Source: Tomocerus qinae (Eukaryota > Arthropoda > Collembola > Entomobryomorpha > Tomoceridae). Taken from it: 64,000 nt of DNA. This document shows positions 1-12,410 of this stretch, one piece after another; position 1 is the first letter of the stretch; each line of letters opens with the position of its first letter. The translations under genes and the position numbers were made by a program. The stretch is from positions 120,950,375 through 121,014,374 of the forward strand of contig CM034546.1 in the NCBI GenBank assembly GCA_020055645.1. Reading direction: 5' to 3'. The notes under the pieces were generated by a model. It saw nothing but the letters and a program-made list of their open reading frames with translations. It made no database searches and had not been told where the DNA came from.

Positions 1-25
1 GTAGAGGGAGAGAAAATGAACTCAC

Positions 26-262
26 CAGTAACTTATGCGGTAGTATATTCTCTTTGTCTGCCTCGACAGAGTCCCAGCTCTTGGGTTGAAAGTCGAAAGA
101 GGAGGTTGTCGGTGTAAGCGGGTGAGTATTTGCAACAAGAGCTAATGTTGGGTTTTCTGGACTGAAGATTTCAACGGGAAGAGGCCACTCCGGTAGGAGA
201 ACCAAAGGGATCCTATTAGCACTGCCTTGTCCAGAATAGCTCCTTCCTCTCAGCTCAGTCTT
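26..262 (-). CDS. Putative coding exon of minus-strand gene leaving the window
   Basis: On the minus strand a 237-base stretch (79 codons, phase 0 at both ends) is open and is bounded by a plausible acceptor (TTATCCCAG, just above 262) and a strong donor (GTGAGT, 25 downwards). The product is Pro/Ser/Thr-rich (for example PLVLLPEWPLPVEIF) and I do not recognise a domain. It lies downstream, on the same strand, of the receptor-like exons at 2141-6237, so it may be a later exon of that gene, for instance a linker region. This is inference: splice-site quality and open frame are the only support, and it could belong to another transcript. Confidence 0.4.
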
Positions 263-2137
263 CTGGGATAAATTATGCGTGAAGCCGTAATCGTAGGAAA
301 TGCACAGGAACAGACCTACTCCCATTTCATAACAAACAACACAAAGACAAAGGATAAAATTTACCACAAAAAAAAATATCTCCCGCCTTGTGGTACCTTA
401 CAGCTTTGTCTAGTCAGCGTAACCCAACAACTGCGTTTAATATCAAATCCTAAGCACCACGAGCTCCACATATTTGAAATTACCATTTCACAGACCTGGA
501 GCGTTGTGCAAACACATTATGATTTTATACTCTGTCCCCAATCTCCCTCCTATGCACTTTATCTAATATGATAAAAACACGACAGTTAGTATTCTTCAGC
601 TTTCGATTATGCTCTTCGAGCAAATGAAGAAAAATGGCACAAGTTGGGTTTTATGGGGTGAAAGGTGAATTCCAGAGAAATTGAACTTTCACTCGTTAGT
701 AGACTACCTTACTCTCCTACCTTAACTACTGCACACCAAAGTGTACTGTGGACGTGGGATGCCTCTTTATTTACAATTTTTACAAAATACCACAGAATCC
801 TTGCTGTTTTACGGTCTTCTCGACTCCCTTTATGATCACGCCTCATTGCTCTGCCCCAATTCAGTAGTTTTGTCTACCATTATCATAGTCTCCTGCATTT
901 ATAGACTCAAACCTTTAGTACTATTATCAGAAGAAAGAGAATAGACATTCGTAGTAACTATTGCCAAAAGTTTTCTCTTCTGATTGAGTCTAGAGTGAAC
1001 TTTAATTCGTAAATCCTTTATCAATTATTGACAAAAGTGACGTGAACTTGATTGTACGAGGATGGGGAATATACTTTATGCTATTCAGGATGATCAAATA
1101 ATGAGATATGTAAACACTGAGTTCCTCCTAGATAGTTTGTTCCGTTTCTAGCATAAGAAAATGTTGATTCTTTGATTCATTCCTCATAGTCACTTACTGA
1201 CTCACTCACTTTAGATGAATGGAAAGGAAGGCGTGATTTTCGACTGGAGGTAGAAAGTGGAAAGCGAACTCTGTGTAAAATAACCCCCGGGGAATTTATG
1301 GCTGCTAAAGCAAAGTGCCCCAGTCACTCAAGTCATAATATTCTACTTGTCAGAAGTTGATAAAGTTGCATAACTTGGTAGCTGTATATAACTCATATCA
1401 ACCCATATTATACTTGCTCTACAGTTAGTGGCTTAGCAGGTTCAATACTTTGTTGCACAGTGTCTGTTCAATTTCCACAAATTCATGGCAGCTGGAGCTT
1501 AGAAAAAAAGACAGGCCAAAAAAACATCGCACAAGGTAAATGTTCATAAAAATAGTCGACAGTCTAATGGATAGCATCCTCATCTCGCTCCTTCTATTTT
1601 AAGAAAATGATTCAGGTAATATAAGATTCATGTCTTGCGCTTCTTCCTTTTTATTTTTTTTGAAGGATCTACCAAAAATGAACCTGAGTCACTTTTATCC
1701 CTTGCAATATACGATCTATTCACTCTATTACACATCATTTCACTTTATTTATTTTAAATCTACTAAAAAATGCTCCAGTTCTACTATGTTTTCATCTACG
1801 GAGTAAATCTAATAGAGACAGATACAAATGCATTCTTAATGTTTGCTAAGTAGGTACTATGATATCAAATAGTTGCAACTTAGGTAGGCATTATGTAATA
1901 AATGTCGAAATTGAATTGGGACTTACGGCGGAATATTCTCAGTATACAACTTCCTGCAGAAAATTAAATGCTCACTAGTGTACATGTAATATCGATATCA
2001 TTCAACTCTGCAATTCAACTTTCTTTGCTCTGCACTCCCTTTGAATTGGAGCTTGTGGTGCTTTCTCTTTCAATCTTCCTTCTCTATGCAGTTAGTATAG
2101 TACTTACTCTAATCTCTGTATTTATTTCTAGGGCATA
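263..2137. other. Intronic or intergenic AT-rich stretch, nothing recognised
   Basis: This stretch lies between two putative exons of the minus-strand receptor-like gene. It has only short, low-complexity open frames without convincing splice sites or protein-like composition. I see no RNA gene or repeat in it. Confidence 0.4.
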
Positions 2138-2140
2138 AGC

Positions 2141-5100
2141 GTTTGGGAGTAAAGGAAAAACATTACGATCTGACTTGACTGACCATCAAGATTTTTAGTG
2201 ACAGAAGTAGCTTCGTACTGATCCAAATCTTCGTAATTGCCTAGAATCATGACAGATAGGTTATCGTTATTCCGGCTGTCCTTTTGCAGATAAGCTCCGA
2301 TTTCATCGCAGTATGGACTCCCGTCTGTAAAATATTATTCCATTATTAAATCAATTTGGGTGACACATGTCTCTACACAGAAAGTACCATCACTTAAACT
2401 TTTATACCAAGTTTTGATCTGAAGAATTATTATTCCGCAGGATGTTCCTACGATATTTATGAGTTTACTGGCAATGACTCAATACTAAGTTAGAGACGAC
2501 AGCATAACTCTTTTTTCAGAGTCCATAAAATAACATGTTAGAAGTACTCCAGACTAGGACACCAAAAGAATAATGCAAATAGTACAAGAAAATCAGTTTT
2601 TCTAAAAGTAAAATAATTACAGTATGAGATTTGCGTTTCAATTCAAAGTATTCAAAGATCTTAGAGAAAGATAAACAAAACAAGTTGATTAATGTAATGG
2701 GGCGAGTGTTGTAATGTACAAGGCTCATTTCTGTAATTTAGCACGTGCTGGTGCAATGAAATCAGAAATGAATAGCAGATCAACGCTAAATCAGGTAAAA
2801 TATCACGCTGGTTGAAACTAAATTATTAGCTAGAACGTAGAGCCAAGTTGATAACAGTAATTCAATCAGCTGGCTATACGTCATGCTGCTGTGCTAGGGG
2901 AAATTCATTTATCTCCATATAAATTAAATGTATACGTGTGAAACCAGTCTTTCGTTATCTCATATTTTCTAAGGGACAGTTCTACATTTTCATTGCGAAA
3001 CTTGACTCACCGAATCGGGATTTGGTGAGAGCAACGTTATTCCAGCCAAAATACCTCAACATCCGCTGAATGGCTAATATCACATCAAAATGCGGTGGCT
3101 TAAGCGAATTCACTCCGGGCATCTAGAACGTTCATATTAATATCATCATACATATTTACATTGTGTTGCAATCCTTATTAACAAAAGTGTGCTAAGCAGA
3201 AATCAACTCTTTAAATTTGCATATACATCTGAAACTATCTTCACTCTACTAAGAGAGCCTGCTGTTATTTATGTACTTTCGTCCGAAACGTGTTTTAGAA
3301 ATAGTATCATTCTACTCCACAACTTCAAACTTCGGCGTTTATTACTCTCTCACTTCCATATTATGTACAAGTCGACAAATAATAGAAGACATTTGACATT
3401 TGCTATACTTGCTCGATAAAACTAATTCTATCTTATCTAAAGTTATCTATTTAAAAAAAGCAAATTCTTTGTTCATTTTTCCCTGGCGTAAAATTGTAAA
3501 AGTTAATTTCTTTAAAGGAGATATTTGCTAACTGTAATAAACACAAACAGCTTGTTTCGGTTTGTTGTATCTGCAGTTAGGCAAAACAATTGTCGACTGG
3601 AGATCAAGAAGGGCCTTTTGATTTTTATTTATTTGAAAATTTTAAAGTAAACAAATTACAAGGGGCCATTCATTAACTATTTAGTCAACTATGACTGAAT
3701 TTAGGCAGCGCTACTTAACTGTCTCCGCTGTTGCCGCTAGGAGGTATGGGAGGTTAGTGGCAACGGTGGCGACACGCTACAACCACTAGCGGCAACAAAG
3801 TACCACTGCCTAAATTCAGCCTCAACTATTTGTAACTATGACCACATACAGATACTGAAATTATGAGATTCTTTGGAAAAATTCCTATCCTGTGGATACG
3901 AATACTATTTCTGTCTGTCTGTCGGTCCCTGTACATTATAACTTTCGAACGGTTGACCAAACTGGGCACAAACAATGCCTGTAGACCGGTGACAAACTCT
4001 ATTGATTTCGGTTCAAATCGACTATAAATTGCTGATATAGCGCGCGCTCACTAAGTCTTCATATTGATAGTCAAAGTCAGGGCCGCAGCCAGAAAACAAT
4101 TTTGGGAGGGGCACCGAGAATTCGCGCGAAAATTTTAGCGATTTTTTACAATTTCAAACAAAAATTTCTTTATTTTTATCGATTTCGGGGGAGGAGGTCA
4201 TGTGCCCTGGTGTCCCCCCCTCGCTGCGGCCTTGGTCAAAGTAGAAAATGGGGATTGAAATTTTCCGATCAATTTTAGAGAACCTTAGATTTTACAATAA
4301 AGCAAATAAAACCGGTAGATAACTACGAATAGCTATTTCGTGTCAAATGTTTTATACTTCGAATTCTTATTCATTTTGATAATCAAAATTAGTCTATTTT
4401 CTTCTGACCCAATTTTGATTTTAAGGGAATAGGCATAATTCAGAAGACCAATGTCTTTTGTCACAAATGGGGATGTTGTTTACTGGGAAATATGTTAGTC
4501 GAGAGATCATTTGCGTATCTAGTATCTATCTGTGCACCCGGGCTTTAATACTCTAATAGTGTAATGTTCTATTGATTTTAATACTCGATATTAATCAATT
4601 TTGATTTTCTGTTGATTTTAATACTCGATATTAATCAATTTTGATTTTCTGTCGATTTTAATACTCGATATTAATCAATTTTGATTTTCTGTCGATTTTA
4701 ATACTCGATATTAATCAATTTTGATTTTCTGTCGATTTTAATACTCGATATTAATCAATTTTGATTTTCTGTTGATTTTAATACTCGATATTAATCAATT
4801 TTGATTTTCTGTTGATTTTAATACTCGATATTAATCAATTTTGATTTTCTGTTGATTTTTATTGCTTCTTCCTTTCTCTTACCAAACATGTGTGCACAGC
4901 CATTCACATATCCAGAAACTTGGTCAAGGGGGAAATCAACCAAAAATAATGACTAAAATAAAATATATTCGCGCGAAGCACGAAAAACATTTTGCAATTT
5001 TTGGAAAAAATCTGCTCTTTTTCTCTGATTTAGAGGGCGCTGCGACGCCCCCGCCCCCTAATGTTTACGTGCTTGTGCACAGCTCCCTCACTCAGCCACG

Positions 5101-6237
5101 TAAATTTGACATGATTTCATGTTTAAATTCTAAGTAGATTCGCATTTTTCGTGCTACATTTTGATGCAAGTCCCGAGTCCCAGTGTCTGTTTGTCCCATT
5201 CTAGCGAATTGATGGTAAAATTATCCGTGACAAGATTATCACAATTGAAACTCAATTTACTCCAAATTATGATCTTCCTTCAAGCTGGGTGCTATTTTTG
5301 AACGACCCCGTAAAATGTCAAAGTTTGTTGCTAGGTATACCAATTTATTTAGAAAATCGAAAAGGCCCTTCTTGATCTCCGATCGACAATTTGAAAGAAA
5401 TTGCGGTTACAAAATTAACCTACTTTAGAACATGTCCACGAAATAAATTGTCCTTGATTCAAATGACAGAATGTTGCAGCTGTTGGACACAAATGCGGCT
5501 GAAGTGAAGCAATCATTTGTCCCTGCGGGTCTGCATATGCCATTGAGATAAACTTCAGTAACCCTTTGCTCCCATCACAGATTTCTGCAAAAGTAATCCA
5601 CAAGTAGTTATAACCATCCGATGTATTAATTTCCACTTTGTTCGTATCATTTTTCATCCCTGTCACTTAGCAGTGTATCTTAACTACATTAAGATGTAAC
5701 ACTATGAGGTATGCTCACAAGGATACTAGACACTACAGATACGCTAAATATTATGTTAAAGAAATGTTGAAGATATGCTAGAAGAGAGAGGCATATTAAA
5801 AATGTGTTTCAGATAATAGGAGACTAGAAATATGCTTTATTGTGTAAATAAACGAATTGTGGGAACTACTAAATCTACTTACCATGCTTTAAAAAATTTT
5901 ATTCTGAATACTACAAACTAAAATGTCGTTAATCTTGGAAAAATCAAACATTTTCAGTCTAGTACTTACAAATAAGGAATGAATTGAAAATGAAACACAA
6001 TTTTAAGAAATAATAGAATTTTAAGGTTTCTTTACCTTCAGGTCCCACAATATTCAATGAAATTTGGGTCTGCTCGTCTCGAATTCCCAGTTCAACCATA
6101 CTCCTTACCCATGTCAAATTCACTTTTCCAGATAAGCTACATATTTCTGGCAGAATAATGTTAAAATCAGAGTTGCAGCTTTGTGGGGCGGTGAGAAGAC
6201 ATAAAAGAACGAAATGTTTTGTCCATGCAATTATCAT
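2141..6237 (-). CDS. Spliced gene with ANF-receptor / receptor guanylate cyclase-like ectodomain (partial)
   Basis: Four minus-strand exons can be joined in frame with GT-AG introns: 6237-6036 (ATG, hydrophobic signal peptide FVLLCLL), 5659-5424, 3122-3011 and 2324-about 2141. Phases agree at each junction (1, 0, 1). The product looks extracellular. Exon 2 has the pattern LCPTAATFC followed by FISWTC, and exon 3 has an LRYFGWNNVAL stretch. These match the ligand-binding fold of natriuretic-peptide-type receptor guanylate cyclases, where a GP-C-x-A motif, an I-S-x-x-C strand and an F-G-W-N-x-V-A strand occur in this order. The last exon reaches an in-frame TAG at 2138-2140, so its true donor lies before that, or the stop ends a short isoform. 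No transmembrane, kinase-like or cyclase domain is in the window; they would lie beyond base 1. A repeat element occupies the intron between exons 2 and 3. The family call is moderately secure, the exact exon ends less so. Confidence 0.55.
3675..3841. repeat. MITE-like hairpin flanked by direct repeats
   Basis: The segment 3695-3819 starts with CTGAATTTAGGCAG and ends with its exact complement, and the arms match further in (TTGCCGCTAG against CTAGCGGCAA). Imperfect direct repeats of 18-20 bases (AACTATTT...AACTATGA) lie on both sides, at 3675-3694 and 3824-3841. It could be a small fold-back transposon inserted in the larger element. Confidence 0.5.
4571..4858. repeat. 40-bp tandem repeat, about seven copies
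   Basis: A 40-base unit containing TACTCGATATTAATCAATTT repeats head to tail about seven times with almost no divergence; the only regular variation is GTTGAT against GTCGAT at the unit start. It is part of the inverted-repeat element at 3588-5391. Confidence 0.9.
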
Positions 6238-6333
6238 TGTGAATTGAATATCTGTCATGAATGGGCTGGTGCAGAATTCTGTGCTATTTGAATGAAAGTA
6301 CTTTTGACAATAAACAGGTAAATCTGATTTCAA

Positions 6334-9300
6334 TAGGAATCTTCTTTTCTAGAGTACACTCTTTCGCTGCTGGCTGTCTTCAGAGTTGAGTTCGTTGCCT
6401 AAATATAAATAAATGAATAATGTTACATTGTCAGTCAGTACATCATCAAAACACTCAATGCGATTCCAAGTATTTACATAAAAGCCGAACTTTATATTAC
6501 TGCATTCCAAATTCCAACAATCTCTTAGGTACTCTTTGTACTTACTCACGCGATACTTCCCCACATTAAATTATCTCTGAAGTATACCTTCCCATTCTGG
6601 GAAACTTTTACATGAGAAAGTCAAGCTCACATTGTTAAACAAATTGATGCTGAAGTTTTGAACAACTATTGTGCTGGAAATTTTAAAAGGTTGAATAACC
6701 ACTGCCACCCGCTTATGGAAAATATAGAAAGTAGCAGAAAACAAACTATGCTTAAACCAGAACCATTTTCAGAAGACTAAATTACTCTTGATTGTTGATT
6801 AATACATCAATAATCAAGTTGGCACACCATAAATCAAAACTGTATAACGATAAATAAATAATCTTACAAAATCACAGTTCACGACATAAGCTGAGAGGTG
6901 TTTTGAAGAGAAATCTAAGCAGGAATTCATCTGTCTACTGATATGCAACATTTTATTTGTGTTATTGTATCTGAAAAGATTGATATTAAATAAATACTTG
7001 CAACTTTTATGTATGCTTATATGGCTTACAACTTATCTAAACATTATCTAAAGCCTCGAAGAGAACTTTTGAGGTAGTCAACAATAATTCGTTTTGAATA
7101 CGAGCATTAAGGTCCATACTTTGAAATGACGATTTAGATCCCCTAAAAGTAAAATTTCTTAAATAGATTTTTTTGGATTTGGGCTTATAAATATACCCTT
7201 GCAAAATAAGCTTGTGATTTGTCAGATGGATAAAACCCAACATCAACAGTCTATTCCAACAGAAGGTACGATTTTGATTCTCTGTTGATTTGTCCTAGCA
7301 TGGTATGCGGTGAACTGACCTAAATAACTGGCCCAATAAGGAAAAAGACTGTTCAACTACAGATAGTACTAATGAAAACGATTTTCCATGATTCAATCAA
7401 TACCCGACTTGGTACAAATCTTGGGAGGTAACAAGCGTAACTCGTGGTATTTAGCACTGAATCTTAAATGGGTTGTCCCCTTTGTCTTTTTGATTACAAC
7501 AGTAGGACAAATAATTTATTCGATTTTTTGTATACCTATATTGGTTTCAGACTACCTAAGTACAACCGTCCTAAGTTGTAATCTACAATGGTTAACCGAC
7601 TACCACCGACATTATGTTTCTTTAATAAGAAGGATATTAGGGCAACAGCTCGCCGCCACAGCGATGTGTCTTCAGAAATAGATTGCACTAACTTATCAAG
7701 AAACAAGTTGATGAAACCAAGACGAAAAATTAGTTTCTTAACCTGAGGAAAAGTAATGAGACGAGTCTGAATTTACCTTCATCTTATTCCCCCAGGTTTT
7801 CTACTTCATTTACTTTTTCATGGATTTTCTGACAGGATTTCATAGCTAGTATTTTTCTAGTAGTATCCATGTGAGTATAATCTGAGATAGCTGTTGGCTA
7901 TCTTGTACCTCTATATATAATTCTGTGTAACATTGAGTAGTTGCTTTCACTGCTACCTACTACACACATTACAAAGGATTATGCTGCCTTTTACCATTAT
8001 TACTATGTATCATTAGATACATGTAACAGAGCAGATAGTCTGTAACTGCCGGAAGCAAATAAGAATGTCGTCATACTTTTCTGTAATGTCAAAGTACTAA
8101 TGTTGGGCGTAGTATCATCAATCGTCATTTGTTGAAACAATGTCTAACAACTAACCAATGTCAACATACAATTTAAATGGAATAAATTGCAAATAGATAC
8201 AAAATGTTCGCCCGTGGTGTAAAACTAGAGTTTTCTAATATTTCCACATATTTTAAGTATATTATTTGAATAATGTGATTGTGGTAGTAAATGGATTTCT
8301 TTATGCAACATAAGCAACCTTTTAGACTACAATATTTTTCATTTTTATAGCAGGAGATTCAGAAATGACATTATTTTGAATGGCTTAGTCAAAAGTTAGG
8401 TACCATATGCAATAAATACGTATTGATCTAGCCTGGTATCCGTAGTAGACTGTGACAAATATTACAAGTGAAGTGTTTGAAGCAATTACCTTCATTTCTA
8501 CTCTCATTTTGTTTACGAACGTAGCCAGAAGGAAAATACGAGAAAAATACGCTTTAGTTGTCAGATAAATTATGATGTGCTTTTTACAAGATTGGTTGGT
8601 AAATCGGGATTTCTTAAGAAAAACAAACATGTTAAGTATAAAAAGAAAGTTGACCCCTTAGGGCAAATATAAAAATATTCGGGAATGACAATAGGAGTAG
8701 AGGGAAAACATAACCACGAAAGTTGTTAGCGTAGCTCATCGATAGTGTAGTAAGCACCAAACAAGGACCAATCAAATCTGCTAGGAGAATCATAAAAGTT
8801 TTTCTTTTGCAAGTCAGTGTCCCTGTTCTGTCTCCGTAGCTGTCTACCTCCTAACTATTAAACTGCACTGACTAGACTACAATAGAGTTCTCGACTAGAC
8901 AAGACAGACTCCATAGGAGCTATTAATACACATATGACACAGTGTGTATCCTTCTAACTTCATGTATAGCTCTTGACACAGCAAAAGTCGAAACTTTAAC
9001 TCGCTTTTCATTCCTTCCCTGTGTCCTCTCATTTTCAAGACTTGCAAACTATATCCAACTTGCTCTTCGTCTGTGCTATTTTCTGAATTGTGATTTCTCC
9101 CTGCTTTTTCGACATTATCAAGTTGGGCAGTGTATAGAGACACAGGAGTACGAGGTTCTCTCAGCAGTAACAAGTACAGAGACGTTGTCGAGTATAATGT
9201 CGAATGTAAACTTTCATGTTCTTTTCCCCACCAAGAAACCATTTCATGAGGTTTACGATTCAGTAACTTTATAGCAGCTTCTCATGATGACAGCCGCTTC

Positions 9301-12189
9301 ATTTTATTCTGTACGCTCCGTTGCCCGAATTTCTATTCTGTTCCCTCTAACCATTTCCTGATGATGATGCTGAAAGTGAAACTAGTTCGGATTTAGCTTT
9401 GCTTCCTTTCCACAATAAATACATGTCATATATTTACTTTCCCTTCGAATTACTAATACTCGACTCGTGTTTGTCCTTTTGACTGATATTATTATGTGTA
9501 CCTAGAGTAATAACAAACCTACTCGTCAACATTACTCAGCTAAAGCGACATTCACCTTTGACAAATTCATTTCACATATTTACTACACACACGAGCCACA
9601 TGACAAAACATGAGCGGAAGGAACTTTATTCCTCCACTTTGCCTTTTAACTTCCCAACTAAACCAATCACGGTTGAACTGAATTACTCAAACGTAAGATT
9701 GAACTTAGGCTTCACTGACTACATTATTATTTGACTTTGGAATCTCAAGTACTTAGGATCATAATAGCACGCGTTCACTTCTCAGACTCGACAGATTTAT
9801 TAGAAATTCTTTTCAACTGGTAGAGATACGAACCTGAACAACCTGCACAAAGATATAACCTCCTAAGAATGTAATGTCCGGAATTTACTGCCCTAGTATA
9901 AATCAAAAATATTTATGTTCTGCTCTTTGTAAACAGTAAACCTTAGAATTACTTGGGAGGAAAGATACTAATTTAGATTTTATTACGAATGCTCCGCTAC
10001 TTTAAATCTACTAGAATATCTTAAAGTTAATATCTCCATGTCACGGACAAGGTCGTTTTCTGATAATAAATGTGCATAATATTATTTTCCTGCAGAAAAG
10101 CCCTTTTCATCGATATTATACTATTGCATGGTGTGAAAAGTACTTTCTAAAGTTTGAGGTATATAGGTATATCATTTTCTATTGTAGTAGTAGATTAAAA
10201 TATCATATTGTTAGTATATTTGTTTATCCCACATTTTCCACCGTCTGTAGAGAGAGATAAGATATGATAGGAAGATAGTAGTGAAAGCAATTAGCAAAGT
10301 TTACTAATTAAATTAGAAATAATGGCCTTACCTTTGCCGAGAAGCTGTTTGGGTTAATTTGTTTACTTAAATAATCACTTTACTAGCACTCTTCACTCTG
10401 TTTGTGTATAGGGAACGTATGTTGATATACACACTCGACGAGTGTTTACAAAATGTTGTTAATAAAAGTCTATAATGTATACACGCAATTGTTCACTTGC
10501 ACACAACAACTGAAAGGGTTAGAAAGAATGTGTGTTAACGTCCCAATGTGAATGTGTAACACAAACAAAGTACAGATTAATCCTTTTGATACTATAGGAA
10601 AACATAACCCACTAGTAGTAAAGCGAAAGAATTCTCGTTGGCCAAAGGATTTACTTTCCTTTTAGTGTGTTCTGAAGGGAAGAATTACATCGACTCGAAA
10701 CACTACTAGTCCCTACATATAAACCAAGTACCGTCCTAAGTATCTTTTGACTCTCTCAGCAAAAATACTCAGTCTGGTAGTACATCGATGGAATTATGTG
10801 AACAGAGTCTGCATGCAACTGGAAATCCACTGCTAAACCTCTTAAAAAAGAAATCCCTTCTTTGACTTTCTAGCCAGTACGGCTTAGCCTGAACGTGTTA
10901 AGTCCGGTTCAATTGAGAGTATCAACTCAAACTAGAGAATTAATCTATTTTGTAGTATACGTAAGTACTTATTGCAATATGCAAACGTGAGATGAGTTTC
11001 AACAAAGACTTTAATTGTATTTCTACCCTTTAGAGACTAGTATAATATACTATTTTAATTCTGCTTAGATTGATTACCAAAAATATGGCGTTATATAATA
11101 AATAGGATTTAATACATATATTTAGAATGGCATCTTGTTACTAGCAATAAAGTAAAGTTCTGTTATGCTATTACCAAGAGCTAATAAAGTAGATAGTCAT
11201 GAATTCTTTCGTTGGCACGTTTCCTTAGTTGTAGTAACAAGTGCTCTATAATATTATAGTAGTAGTAAGTAAGTACCTGTTCAAGAATGGAGGTGAAAGT
11301 AAAGAAGCTGGAATAGAACATCAGCAAACACGAAAGTGCGAGTGAAAGTGCAACAGAGAAGGGGACAGACCAAACAAACTCGTTTCAATCTTTTCACAAA
11401 CTAAAAGTGACTCGGGTGGTGGACTGCGAATGACAAAGAAGGGAGAGAGAGCGTTGCCTCTAACAATTCCAGGATATGACTGAGGAGAATGTGAATCGCA
11501 TCCTCTTTTAAATCCACTGTCCCTGAGTGGGTTTCCTAACTTCGCTTCTTAAGCTGAGACTAGGCTTGGAGTCAGTCGGAGTCACTGCAGCACGGAGAGA
11601 GAGTCTTGAATGTTCTTCCCTGGCTCTGTGCCTGGTCTACTTTCTCCACGCCAGACCTCCTTTCCTTCTTTCGTTGCAGCCATCTGAACTCATTGTACTA
11701 CAGAGAGGAGTGTGGCTTTGACTTCCCTATAGAACTACTGCGGTGAATTCAATAGACCCTGGACTCACTCCCTCCACTCTACCAACAGGCACAGAGATAC
11801 ACATTCTCTGTCTGTGAATGACTTCTCTCCGGAACTGATCTCCCTCCCTGCCACTGGACTCTCTATACTACACAACCAACTGCCAACCAATATCATTATT
11901 GAATCCTCTCCAACATATAATATTGGAAACACTTTGGAAAATTCAAGTGCCCAATACAAATATATTGTACTGCCACAACAGAAATGCCAACTTAAACACC
12001 TAATAATTCTCACACGTCGCGACAATTCACTTCTGAAAATATTTTCACATTTGCTTACAACGCAATACTTTTTTTCAAACTTTCAACTACTATGGTAAAA
12101 GAACTAGTATGAGTTAGACGAACTATATTGCTATGCTATGACATACTTGGAATTGCAACATAAATAAGTGACTTCTATTTGATTGTTAT
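6334..12189. other. Long AT-rich region without recognisable genes
   Basis: This stretch is upstream (5' side) of the receptor-like gene's signal-peptide exon. Open frames here are short, overlap on opposite strands (for example near 8,900-9,270) and lack domain-like composition or good splice context. It may hold regulatory sequence or non-coding exons, which cannot be judged by eye. Confidence 0.4.
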
Positions 12190-12410
12190 TTATAACTCGT
12201 GAGTTAACAACCAATATCCCCCATTTGGAGTACCAGTTTTGTTTTTGCTAAACCAATATCTAACCCGATTCATAAATATTAATTTATTGGACAGACCAGT
12301 GACATATGTAGGCCCATATTGTTCATACTTATATTTTTCCAATTGATAAGAACTTAAAGTAACTTCATTCATCTGTAAAACCATTCCAAATTGTTCTTGG
12401 TAAACGTAGC
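12190..12410 (-). CDS. Possible coding exon, function unknown
   Basis: On the minus strand an open frame begins right after a good acceptor (TTATTACTTAG) and reads about 73 codons to a TAA. The peptide has protein-like composition, rich in Tyr, Trp and Phe (such as NRVRYWFSKNKTGTPNGGYW), unlike the random frames around it. I do not recognise it. It may be a terminal exon or a degenerate gene fragment, and no partner exons were found. Confidence 0.3.

Larger units (their letters stand above)
3588..5391. mobile_element. Non-autonomous inverted-repeat element inside an intron
   Basis: Imperfect terminal inverted repeats of about 45 bases bound this 1.8-kb segment. The shared core is GGAGATCAAGAAGGGCCTTTT, seen just inside 3600 and, reverse-complemented, around 5350-5380, with AATTGTCGA at the outer edge of each. 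Inside are a hairpin (3695-3819), a 40-base tandem repeat (4571-4858) and GC-rich patches, but no coding region. It sits between two exons of the receptor-like gene, so it would be removed with the intron. No clear target duplication was found, so the superfamily is unknown. Confidence 0.45.

Noticed and set aside
8895-9274. Overlapping 115- and 110-codon frames on opposite strands
   Set aside because: Mutually overlapping, no recognisable motif, no splice or promoter context.
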